From positions 16,332 to 80,331 of the forward strand of contig JALQPE010003117.1 of NCBI GenBank assembly GCA_030407315.1: 64,000 nt of DNA, read 5' to 3'. Positions 53,617 to 64,000 of the stretch are shown here, piece after piece (the stretch's first letter is position 1; the number at the start of each line of letters is the position of its first letter). The notes below the pieces were generated by a model, which ran no database searches, was not told the origin of the DNA, and saw only the letters and a program-made list of their open reading frames with translations. This stretch comes from Asparagopsis taxiformis (taxonomy: Eukaryota; Rhodophyta; Florideophyceae; Bonnemaisoniales; Bonnemaisoniaceae). Made by a program: the position numbers and the translations under genes.

Positions 53617-56600
53617 CTATCTAGCCGTCGGAAAATTGTTCTTCGTCTTCGTCCTCATCATATTCAGGATCTCCCGGCAGAATAGGCGTTATCGGCAACC
53701 GTGGAGTTGAATAGCTCAAGATGAATTCTTCACCCGTGTGAGGGTTCTCTTCCTGGGAGCTTCTGTCGTCTTCATCCGCATGATTCCGAGCTGCCCTGTC
53801 TTCGGCCTACGATCTTTCTTGACCGGGATGGGAACAACTGTCTTGTGGCGAACATTGACAGGTGCCGGTTGACTTTGTCTGGCAGACCGGCGCGGGGCAT
53901 TGGCGATTACTTCTTCTTCGAATCCCAACCGCCTGATGAAACCAAACGAAACATTGTCGGGAATCGGATACGACGCATTCCTGAAATACGTGTGATACCT
54001 CGTTGTCGTGTGTGACACAACTCTGTCGACATGCCCTGCCCCGGCATGTTGTACATGGCCGTGACCGATGAAGACTGAACGTGGCGGAACGATTACCTTC
54101 TTCAGCTTCATCGTCTTGGCGTACATATCTAATTCCAGCGCTTTGGAAAAGACGTACTTGTGGGACCCTGGACACACCCAGATAGGGAATGGGTCATCTC
54201 CGTTGGCAATAACAAAGTAACCCGGAAGTTGATCTTTGCGGTCGCGAGGAGGAACAGGGAAATCATTGTGTGGGACCTGCCGAGGACACCCCTTTCCCGT
54301 TATCAAAAACCGTCCCCCAGATGCCGGCATGACAAGTTTTTCTCCCGGTAAACCGCACTCCTCCAGCCCTATCAGCCGGACAAGGATTCCCAACCACACA
54401 TCCAGCAGGGCTCGCCGCGTCACAAACTTGAACCGGTCGATATGCGTCTCATCGTTCTCGGCATAGTCAACCAGGCAGTGGCGCGTAGACGTGAAGCGAG
54501 CCCTCCCCTCATTCCGGTTCTTCTCATCTGTTTCATCGTCCCCCGTATTGACAATGGGACTCCACAGCTGCCGGTTCCCAGGGTCCTTGTGCACCTCCTC
54601 CCCCTCCCTGTCCCAAAAGTACCGAAACAATTCCTGGTTAGGAATTTCTTCCATGAGACCCAAGTCAAATGGGAACTTGTCCGACGCATCGAGGTAGCTT
54701 ACATCCGCGAAATTGTGCATCACCGTATACCCTCGCTCGTTGATTTCCGTTCGGCAATTGTGGAAGTACGCCATACCAGTGCCGCCTCATACGAATCCTT
54801 CCAGCTTGTAGACATTCGCGCAACCTGGGCGAAGTCCAGCCTCGAGGGTAGAAACGTCGATGTAGGCTCACACATCGCCTTGGCAGCCATCTTCCACGCT
54901 GCGAAAAACATCGGATAGATGGTGTCGATCTCGAAAACAAGATGACGAGCCCGATGTTGTTCCGGAATATGCAGCCCCTCAAACACAGGGTCCATCGCCA
55001 CTTGTTTCAAATACCTCACCTCTCTGCCCTCCTCATCGATTTCCACACTCTCCAATAACAACCTGAGCTCAATCGGGGGCAGACAGCCAACCCTCACCGA
55101 TGCGATGACGTCCGCGGGACGCTGCGCCAGATGATGCCCTTCAGCTCGGTCTTTGACTTCGAAATCGTCGGGAAGAGATGGCATCCGGTCGTCGAACAGG
55201 AGGTCGTGTTCAGAAGGAGAGTCACGAACGATGTAACCGTCTTCATCGACTTCCACTCCTTCCGGAACAGTGAATGTAATTGTCACTTCGCGGACCCCCT
55301 TGCTTTCGACTTGGCCCTCGTCTGCACCCTGTTTGTCTTCCTCGTCCGAAGCGGTATGGACAGATTCTTGGTTGGAGGGAGTCGCACCAGCACGTTGGTT
55401 ATCTTGGGGGACAATCTCAACGGCAGAATCGGGGGAACGGGCGGAGTCTTCGTCAACCTCATCACCGGAAGCAGTGGCTTGTTGTTGATCGGTGGGTTTA
55501 TCAACAACGGCCTGCTCTTCTTCCCCGGCGGATTGTTGTACCACAACCGGCTCTTCTTCCTCGAGGCGTGTGCTCCCCGTCGAGCGAAGTCGCTGTGAAC
55601 GGCGGCGGATGCCATGCGAAGCAGGCTCATGTTCGACATTCCGCTGCTTCTTGTGAGTGAGTCTCACATTGGCAGCAGAAGGGCGGCGTTTGCGTCGAGC
55701 CTTAGTCTTCTTCTTCAATGTCGGATTGAAAAACTCTTTCAAGTTCGTTTCCAAATCCTGTAAACGCGTGGTTCTCCGTCGCATTCGAACCTCACTGCTC
55801 CGGTCGTCCCCTCTATACATTGCAATGGCATTGGTGAGATGCCATTGCAACTCCTTCGGCTGCTTAACCGACCCAATTGCCATCTCTGTGCTCAGAAATG
55901 ACTTGCGCATAATACTCTTTGGGCGCCCATACGCAGCGTACAGAGAATTTGCTATTGCAGTCACGCGACGGACGTATGTATAGAAGTCGTTCACGTCAAA
56001 GCGTCCATCCGGACGTCCACCATGAGCAGGGTTCAAGTACTCCGAAAGACCACGCAAGACGAAGACAAAGTTTTCTTCCAGCAACTCGCGCACTATCTTG
56101 TGGTCCAGGTGCGTTATCCCAATCTCGTTGCGGCGCTCGGAATTGTTCAGCTCACGCAACACTTCGTCGAGAACAGGATGCTTCAGCGTTGCTATAGCCA
56201 AACGCGTCCACCGCCGGCCGTGTTCGTTGAATTCATCATCCCCATGAACTGCGCCTCGAACAATGTTCGGATGACATCAGACTCACGCAAGTCGCCAGCG
56301 TTTTCCACGTTATTTGCAACAGCAATCGTACGGATGAACTGCTGGATGGACGACAAGATTCGAACCAGGGAGCGCTCCGTCAGTTGCGTCCCAGTCGTAT
56401 GGTTCGACTCTGCACTCTTGTGGATGATCTCATGAGGCTGAAGATCACTGTCGTCCTTGCGGCGAAGGTAGTACACATCCAGAGGCTGAGTAACCCAGCG
56501 CAAGCGGTTTGCGTCCTGTGGCAGCTTGGTTCTGTGCATACGGGTGAGGCGCGTGAAGTCATCGCAATGCTATGCATAGCATTGAGACGATGCAGTCCGT

Positions 56601-57569
56601 CGATCACGGTCACGTTCGCATTGGCATGGAATTTGCCATTCTGGAACAGACGCGTGTCGGCGGGCAGATGCGTGTTCTGCGACCTCAGCACCGTCACAGT
56701 GATACGCGAAGAGCTCACATACCCCACAGCCAACATATTGTTGCGCAGGTCCTCCACGTGGTCTTCTTTCACATCCCGAAGGGTCACGGCCGGTTCCACT
56801 AGCTGCCTCACCAGCACAGTCGCTCCTTCTCCGACGTAATCCGACGTCACAAACTTGGGCACCGTAATTTGCGTCCCCTGCTGCTCACGAATGCTTTCCG
56901 CCACCTCCGGTTCGTCGTCCACCTCGGTTACGTCCTGCGTAGTAGCTTCGGTGACGTTGGAGCGAGCAGGGTGCTTCGTGCCTCCACTGGAGGGTCTTGC
57001 AGAGCGAGCAGGGCGCTTCGTGCCTCCCGAAACCGGGACGGAGCGTGCTGGATGCTTCGTACCCCCCGAACCAGTGATTTCGCCTGCCGGACCGGTACTG
57101 GGCATCCGTCCCGAGCTGGCCTGGTTCGTCGCTGCGTTGAAGTTTGACGCTGCAGCAGGGGTACGAATGTCGCTAGGGCCATCCTCCGCAGCGGGGCGCA
57201 TCATCCGAGTATCCCAAGGGTAAAACGCCGCGGCGTATGCTCCACCCATCGTCTCCGGCGGTCCCTCGGCGCCATCAAACATGTACGGGAACGGGAGGTC
57301 CTTGAACTTGTCCTTAGTCGCAATGTTGCGCACGACGATGTAGTCGGCCTCGTCGGTTTCCGGCAGCTTGTGGTTGTGCAGCGTGCGCGGAAGGCCAACA
57401 TCGCCACCAGCAGTGCTCACCGAAGCCGTCCCATATGCACAGCCGCACCGTCCACGTCCGCAAACAAATTGACATCGACGCCGCGCTTGAGTCCGCGCGA
57501 CTCCGCTGACGCGCTCACTTGATCGCCGCAAACCGTTGAAAACAAACTGCTGAAATGCGTATCCGCCAT
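53617..57569 (-). pseudogene. ParB-like/oxygenase gene, right-arm copy, frameshifted
   Basis: Same gene as 9128-13042 with the same ATG (57567-57569) and stop (53617-53619). Differences include one-base losses near 57,433 (ATTGGG to ATGGG), 56,563 (a G in a GG pair), 56,215 (CCC to CC) and 54,780 (CC to C), plus small changes near 54,610 and 53,745. One extra GGTK(H/R)PAR-type unit is inserted near 57,000 and one Asp codon near 55,810. The iron-binding His-Asp and distal His positions are still encoded. The scattered homopolymer losses point to very recent decay or uncorrected sequencing error. Confidence 0.82.
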
Positions 57570-57916
57570 GATTGTTGAGTTGGAAAGTAAAAGAGATGGT
57601 TGACGTTGACGTATTCGAGTGATGTGGATGGTAGGTTTCACGTTGCTTGAAGAATGGTCGTGAACGCCAATCGCTGGAAATAATAACACAATACAACCGA
57701 AATTTTGTTAGGTACACACCTATCGTGACCGCTGGAATGCAAGACAGGCAATCGAGATGTGAGTGTCCGTTCGGAACGGGCCCGAGTCGGGCTCTCGAAA
57801 CCTGACGAGGTGGCGTGAAGCAGGCAGTGTCCTTGATGTGTAATGTGTTAAAATTACAGCTGTCAAGCTAGGCGGCTTTTGGGGCGGCTGCGAGCACCCC
57901 TTTATCCGGGGAACAC

Positions 57917-58125
57917 CCTGATTTGAGTTAAAATTTGGGCTATTCTCAAAAACATGCACATGTGAACATGTTTTTGAGATGGGGGTGTGCCGTACGGCAC
58001 AATCGACCCGCCCAAATCGTTGATTTTTGCAAGATTTTTTGTGCCCGAAATTTTAGAATTTCTGGGCTGGCCAGCAGTGCAATCGAGCTGGACATCCACC
58101 GGACGTCCATTTCAGGTTGATCGTG
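57917..58125 (+). repeat. Palindromic ~200-bp repeat, right arm copy of L4
   Basis: Full copy upstream of the right ParB-oxygenase gene. The outer module lies at 57,855-57,905. Confidence 0.85.
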
Positions 58126-58418
58126 TGCTGCCTACATCCACGCATTGCAGTAACTAAGCAGGCGGGTCACTACTAATATAAAGTGCACGGAATATGAGTA
58201 ACGTGATGGGTGAGTAGTGTTTGTGTTGAGGGAGTAAGGCGGGACCATTATGAAACACGGAAGAAGATGCGTACCTAGCATAACTTAGGCTTGAAGCCTG
58301 GAATCGACCCATCTTTCGGCGCCATTTAGCCTTACAGTTAGTGCTTACAGAAGCCAGTGATGACCCCGCTCGGGGCGGCGGCTCGGTTCCTGGGGCCGTT
58401 GTGGCCAAATTAGACACC

Positions 58419-58622
58419 CTGATTTGAATTAAAATTTGGGCTATTCTCAAAAACATGCACATGTGAACATGTTTTTGAGATGGGGGTGTGCCGTACGGCA
58501 CAATCGACCCGCCCAAATCGTTGATTTTTGCAATTTTTTTGTGCCCGAAATTTTAGAATTTCTGGGCTGGCCAGCAGTGCAATCGAGCTGGACATCCACC
58601 GGACGTCCATTTCAGGTTGGTC
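58419..58622 (+). repeat. Palindromic ~200-bp repeat, extra right-arm copy
   Basis: A full copy present only in this arm. With its companion module at about 58,320-58,410 it forms a ~0.49-kb insertion relative to the left arm. Confidence 0.82.
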
Positions 58623-58805
58623 GTGAGAGAGTGAGGCGGGACCATGATGGAACAAGGACCAAGACCTGTCCCTGGCGTATTGAGCCTGAAATTGACCCTT
58701 CGTCAGACGCCATTAGCCTTACAGTTAGTGCCTACAGAAGCCAGTGACAACCCCACTCGGGGCGGCGGCCGGTGCCTGGGGCCGTTGTGGCCAAATTAGA
58801 CACCT

Positions 58806-58975
58806 TGATTTGAATTAAAATTTGGCTATTCTCAAAAACATGCACATGTGAACATGTTTTTGAGATGGGGGTGCCGTACGGCACTTTCGACCGCCAATAA
58901 ATCGATAAAATTTTGCAATTTTTTTCCTGCCCGAAATTCTACAAGTTCTGGGCTGGCCAGTAATGCATTAGCTAT
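58806..58975 (+). repeat. Palindromic repeat, right arm copy of L3
   Basis: Shortened copy as in the left arm. The palindrome is reduced here to GTGCCGTACGGCAC preceded by fewer bases (GGGGGTGCC). Confidence 0.78.
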
Positions 58976-59459
58976 CTCCTCTAAACCGATTCTAACAAGC
59001 AGAAAGAATCCTCTCCTTCATGACGATGCTCTCCATCGTCTTTTCGAAGCCATTTCCGTACGAAAAATAATCGAAAAACATATTTGACTTTAACCTAACA
59101 GCTATCGCGAGCACCGTACTCAGCTATATTTCCTCTGTAATTTTCCTTCCTCCAACCAATCAATAGCCGCTTGGTCACAGGCTTAAAAGCCTTCCACTAT
59201 CTGTCCTATCCATCGAAGACCCTCGGAGGGTTCGATCCAGGCCTTGATCACCCATGATGGGTGCAACCCGAGAAAATGAAAATGGAACATATTGCGACAG
59301 GGACGAGATATCATTCCATGAAAGAGAACTTCTCTTTCGTTTACTTTTTTCTAACAAGATTCTAAACGTCTACAAACCCTATGTCGTCCGTCCGTTTTCA
59401 TCCCGGAGAGATGTGGATGTGAGGTAAGACGCAGTGGTGATGTTGTGTTGATTCCCACA

Positions 59460-59710
59460 GACGGAGGTGGAGGAGGTGGCTACGGAGGAAGCCTGGAGAA
59501 CTTGTCCGGTACTGACATCTCACATGTTGCCATTAACGGAGGTGGTGGAGGAGGCTATGGTGCAAGCCTGGAGAACATGTGACTCACATCTCGCAGATGT
59601 CAGTACCCATGGATGAGAAGAAAAGCATGTTGAGGTGCGGTTCGGATATTCGATCCATTAACGGAGGTGTGGAGGAGGCTATGGTGGAAGCCTGGAGAAG
59701 AATAGAGTAG
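59460..59710 (+). repeat. Glycine-rich tandem repeat, right arm (fewer units)
   Basis: About three units of the repeat seen at 7180-7570, reading GGGGGYGGSLEN on the plus strand. It includes a unit between the two halves of what is a perfect hairpin in the left arm. Confidence 0.6.
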
Positions 59711-59720
59711 TCCTATACCC

Positions 59721-59969
59721 ATGGATCACAAGAAGACGTTGTTGGGCTCCTTTTCGAAGCCCATTCGTCTCTTGAATAAATTTAGCACCCAAATCATATA
59801 CGATTGCCGAGTTGACACCCCGTATGTCTCGTTGGTAGAAATAGCAGGGGTTCCACCACTCAGCTGGCGGGAAGTAGTTACTGATTATATGAGATATGGC
59901 TTAGCTCCCGCCAAAACCGATAGCTCTGGGCTCAGGTTCTCCAAATGTGGTTATACGAATGTGTTCTGA
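59721..59969 (+). CDS. Small conserved frame, 82 aa, right-arm copy
   Basis: Identical in predicted sequence to 6923-7171. No family is recognised and coding is unproven. Confidence 0.35.
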   Translation: MDHKKTLLGSFSKPIRLLNKFSTQIIYDCRVDTPYVSLVEIAGVPPLSWREVVTDYMRYGLAPAKTDSSGLRFSKCGYTNVF

Positions 59970-59997
59970 CAATGCTAGAAGACGAATATCTGCATCC

Positions 59998-60200
59998 TGA
60001 TTTGAATTAAAATTTGGGCTATTCTCAAAAACATGCACATGTGAACATGTTTTTGAGATGGGGGTGTGCCGTACGGCACAATCGACCGCCCAAATCGATG
60101 TTTTTTTTGCAATATTTTTGCTGCCCGAAATTGTAGAATTTCTGGTCTGGCCAGCAATGCATCTGAGCTGGACATCCCCATGTCCAGTGGCCGTCCGGAT
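59998..60200 (+). repeat. Palindromic ~200-bp repeat, right arm copy of L2
   Basis: Same altered GGACATCCCCATGTCC end as L2, lying upstream of the right methyltransferase-SET gene. Confidence 0.85.
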
Positions 60201-60525
60201 GTCGCTCACCTGGTAAGCGTGATGCACCTGTGACAACCTATGTGACTGCAGTCACAGCCGCCATGGCGGCCGTGCAGTACAACCCTCAAAGACAGGGAAT
60301 CACAATCTTTTTAAAATTTTTGTCTACCACGTATCCGTCACAACTTATTACCTACACCGGTTACGGGTTTCAAGACCTTTCCAGCTGTGTACCCGTATAC
60401 TCTGTTCCGTTCGATATCAACCAGTGTTCCTCACGAAAGAGTGCAAACGTCACGAGATACGTCGTCAAATTTGACTGTCTCGCCGAGCGGTCGCCATCCT
60501 GTACCGAATTTCCACTCATTCCATT

Positions 60526-63500
60526 ATGACGAATAAGCGCAGGCGCAACAGCAATCCGATCGTTGACGACGCAACCGTGCCAATTCTGCGCGAACCCGCT
60601 AGCCCTTGGGAGGATTCTAGTGACATGGGTACACGTCGAAACGTAGGTCGCGCCGCCCGCGAACTACTCTCGCTGGCAAAGACTTCCTCCGCCTCTTGCT
60701 GGATTTGTTCGCCCACTCAAGTTTCGCAGACTTGACGGACAAGCCGGGAGGTTTCACATACGCGGACCTTGGCGCTTGGGTTGCGCAGGGCACGGAAGAA
60801 CAATTTCTGGCGCTGCAAGGTCGACTCAGCATGGCCTTCAGCGGTCGTTCGAAGAATGCTGGAGTCGAGGCGGATGTTGCCGAAATCGTCATGGCAGAGA
60901 TGAACGTTGAGCGAGCCAAGCAGATTGTTCGTCTGGCATTACCGATTGCCGAGTTTTCAAGACAGGATGAGCGTATCGGGCAATGGGTTGAGCACTGCAT
61001 CCTTTCTGGGATCGTGCCGCAGACCTTCCTTATTGGATGTAACATGCTTCCTTCGCCACTACAGGCGCCGCAGCGCGGGGAACCAAGCGCCTTCGTTCTT
61101 GCTCCACCGGAAACGTTCGAGGTATTGATGTATTTCCAAGCGTTGTCTATCATCCGAAATCACAACAAGAACCTGCCGCGTCGCCGAATAGGCGACGCGG
61201 CCGAGGAGGGGAACGAAGCCGCACGCGTCCCAGCCCATCGGAAAAGCACTAATCGAGCTTGTTACGTGGTTCAAGTTTTATACCATGCTTGGACCGATGT
61301 GGCCTTCGCCGCAAAGTTTTCCAGCTTCGAAGAGTTGATGGCGCCGTACATCATTTTCGACAGCAGTGAGCATTGGTTTGACGTGCTCGATGAAGGTCTA
61401 TTCGCACCGATAGAGCAGAAGCTAGATCTCTACCACGACAAAGCTCCCCTATCTCATCCTGATGGATATGGTGGAAAAGTAGAGACAAGAACCAGTGCGC
61501 AGCACAGTTATTTAGGGACCTTGTGAGGAAGTTCTTCGACCGGTTGCAGTTTTCTTATCGTCAACCCGGACCTGTACACCTGGCCGGAGTCCGACCGCTG
61601 GGGGCGCTGGAAATATACTTGTCAAGCGGAAATCCGGACAAGCTGCCAGCGTACTTTGACACCCTCGACGAAGACGTTATGGCTGTCCTCCGCCCGGCAC
61701 CACAAGCCGCGGACGCAGAAAAGGTCCCCAAGCCGGTTGATGACACTCCCACTCGTCGCAACACAGGAGGGAGAGGTTTGGTTCCGTCGACAAGACACAC
61801 AACCAGGCTTCAACTTGGACCTGGGAGGACCAGTCTTACTGCCCAAGGGCCGTCTCCCCCGTCACCGTCACCCCATGCGACAGAAGAGCAGGAAAGTGAA
61901 GGGCAGGCTCTCGCAAAGGACTTTCTTTCGAAAATGAGTCAGTATTGCCGGGTGTATGACGTCCCTTTCGAAGATTTGGTCAGTGCCGACGAGAGCCGAG
62001 AACACGTGCCCATCACGGGCAACGTTCAGCTCATTCTGACAGATCCGCCCTACAATGTTCGTCGTAAGAGGAACGATTCCAACTCTTCGTACGACAGGCT
62101 AACTGCAGAAGATATGCAGGCTAGCATCGAAGTGTTTGACGAGCTGTTGCGCCCCGGTGGCCACGGCATCGTGTTCTGCTCCGTTTTGCAGTTCTACGAA
62201 TGGTTCCATTACTTGGAAACGTACAAAGGACCGCAGTCAGAAGGCCCAACCGATGCTGCTGCCAGTGATGACGGGTCGGATGAAGAAGAGGTTACGTCCA
62301 TGAATTCGGACTCCGAAGCATCGCAGCACAGTGGCGAAGAAAGTGCGGATGAGGAGAGGAGGAGGACGAGAGGAGGAGGACGTCGTTCGGAATTCAGTTT
62401 TCTTCGTTGACGAGGTACCTCTGTTGTTTGTCCGACTACCTGGGCACCTCTATCAAATGCCGGGGCGGAAGAGGTACCAACGCATGAACATGGCAGAGGT
62501 CGCTATCCACTTCTGGAAGCGAGGTGTTCCGTTCAAGACTGGAAGCGAGATGGTGGCCTATAGGAACCACGGATACATGGACGGCACGTACCGGCGTGGT
62601 GCAACGTCACCATCAATATGCCCGCCATCGATTCGAATGAGATGGTGTGGCGAACAAGGAGCACAACCGGTGCTACGGTCAGAGTTCGTGCAGAGCAGAA
62701 GAGCGTCGCTCTCATGATGGAGTTGATCAGCCAGCATTCACAGCCTGGTGATATTGTTGTCGATCCATTCTCTGGCACTTTCGCAACGGGAAAAGCAGCT
62801 ATGAGCTTGCCTGAGCACCGTGTTTTCGTTGGCAGTGACATGGACAAATTGTGTGTGGCACGATCGCTTCCAAAGCTGTGTGCAGTCATGTCACGTGTAA
62901 TTCTTTCAAACAACACTGACATGAGGGTCACGACAGAAGCGAAACAGAGTGCTGAGAAGTTCTTGGCGTCCCCCTCTGTCACGATGCGTACGCAGAGGGA
63001 ACGCAGGATCATCGAACCCCCACCTGGCCTTCCCCTGTACCAGAGGTTCCCGAAATATATTCGGCAGTACCTCTGGCAGCTGTGCCCAGAGTCGATTGCG
63101 TCGCACGAGCACATGGAAAAACCGGTACATTATTGGCCACCTTCCCTGCGCCGCTGGTTGCAAACTGAAACCCTCGCGTGATGCGGGCACACGATTGTGT
63201 TGCGAAAAAATTGAGCGTTCGACCATCGCTGATTAAGCATCCAAATGCAGGAAGAGGGCTCTTCGCTGAACAGACATTTAATGTTGGCGACGAAGTATGT
63301 GCATACTACGGAACTGTTGTGTACTCTGATATGAGCAAGGAGTCGATGAGGTTCGCGTACGGAGAGGGTCACATGGCGATAACGAAGGAAACATTCTTGA
63401 TGTATGCCATCAAGCTGTATGCAACAGCGGAGGACGACGAAAACATCGAGCATCCAATTTGGATTGTTCCGGCTCCGTTCTGTTCGGCGCAGTTCATCAA

Positions 63501-63722
63501 CGACCCGCGGTATTTGCGAGGTGAGGACACTCCGGCGGAAGACACCAGGCGGATGGCCAACGTCGAGTTTGTCGAGAACTACAGCAGCGGTTCGACGGGG
63601 AAGAAGCTCAAGGCGAAGGACCTAGAAAATCCGAAGATCATTGTAGTACGTGCAATCCGCGATATCCGTCCGGGCAGGAGCTCTACGTTCATTATGGGAC
63701 AGCGTTTAGAGCATGGAATTAG
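60526..63722 (+). pseudogene. Methyltransferase-SET gene, right-arm copy, frameshifted
   Basis: Same gene as 3169-6366. Frame breaks occur at about 60,660 (AAA to AA), 61,508, 61,552 (TTT to TTTT), 61,600 (G6 to G5), 62,355 (acidic GAG repeat), 62,590 (CCC to CC), 63,172 (AAAA to AAA) and 63,672. DPPYN (62,044-62,058), DPFSGTFATG and the SET motifs are all still encoded in their separate frames. Almost all breaks are one-base changes in homopolymers; real decay and uncorrected read error cannot be separated here. AATAAA follows the stop at about 63,757. Confidence 0.84.
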
Positions 63723-63929
63723 GGTCACGAAAGATGTTTTCATTTCGACTACAAATAAAGCTACGTTCCAGAGTTGAAGTATACATATAATGCAGCATGT
63801 CCAGCCACCATTACTCCAGGGTGAAACCTATTGAGCAGTACTCGCCTGTCAAAAACCAATCGTTCACACTCTAGATGCACTTCGTCCGAGCAGTGAACCT
63901 GACTGCTTGGATGCTGTTTATGCGTGCAG

Positions 63930-64000
63930 ATGCAAAATACCGACCAATTTGAAATGCACGCCCGGTGGATGTCCGCTCCGTTGCATTGCTGTCCAGCCCC
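63930..64000 (-). repeat. Palindromic repeat, right arm copy of L1 (cut by window end)
   Basis: GGATGTCC and the start of the GCTGTCCAGCCC segment are visible before the window ends. It confirms that the arm match continues outside. Confidence 0.7.

Larger units (their letters stand above)
50692..64000 (-). repeat. Right arm of the large inverted repeat (runs off the window)
   Basis: Reverse complement of 2,880-15,428, starting with the CGTCTGTG terminus at 50692 and still matching at 64,000. It is about 0.8 kb longer than the matched left part, chiefly through two extra ~0.49-kb palindromic-repeat units. Its two large genes carry small indels. Confidence 0.9.

Overview
The window is eukaryotic repeat-rich DNA. 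Single-exon genes of 1.4 to 4.5 kb, AATAAA polyadenylation signals, LTR retrotransposons and CACTA-type DNA transposons rule out a bacterial chromosome. Long uninterrupted reading frames and a GC content near 50% would fit an intron-poor eukaryote such as a florideophyte red alga, but nothing here proves the taxon. No host housekeeping gene, rRNA, tRNA or CRISPR array is recognisable; nearly everything is mobile or repeat-derived.

Layout. (1) 1-2,690: the 3' end of an unknown gene and a frameshifted coiled-coil gene. (2) Left arm (~2,700-15,428) and right arm (50,692 to past the window end at 64,000) are the same >12.5 kb sequence in inverted orientation. Each arm carries two large genes: a beta-class amino DNA methyltransferase fused to a SET domain, and a ParB-like domain fused to a 2-oxoglutarate/Fe(II) oxygenase. 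Both are intact on the left and broken on the right by small, mostly homopolymer, indels. The genes are embedded in many copies of a ~200-bp repeat made almost wholly of palindromes. The inner end of each arm is a shared terminus starting CGTCTGTG, rich in GGACRTCC palindromes. (3) 15,429-19,370: degenerate repeats, a 24-bp minisatellite, a third copy of the terminus, an inverted truncated copy of a Ty3/gypsy element, and subterminal repeats of a CACTA-like element. (4) 19,371-49,130: a nest. LTR element B is interrupted inside its gag by chromovirus A (LTR, gag, pol, chromodomain), and A is interrupted inside its reverse transcriptase by a 19.65-kb CACTA-type transposon (26,162-45,815). (5) 49,131-50,691: another CACTA-like end and unassigned DNA.

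How the genes may work together. The CACTA element encodes a tnp2/Plavaka-like DDE transposase, a large UPF1-like SF1 helicase, and two unrecognised proteins (591 and 466 aa), plus a 57-bp minisatellite built on a motif scattered through the element. Removing it together with one copy of a TA dinucleotide joins the host pol reading frame cleanly. The arms encode a candidate chromatin-modifying cassette: a DNA and histone methyltransferase in one polypeptide, beside a ParB-like DNA-binding or nuclease domain fused to an oxygenase, surrounded by dispersed palindromic sites that could be its targets. This cassette is the best candidate for an undescribed system in the window; its function is inference from domains and layout.
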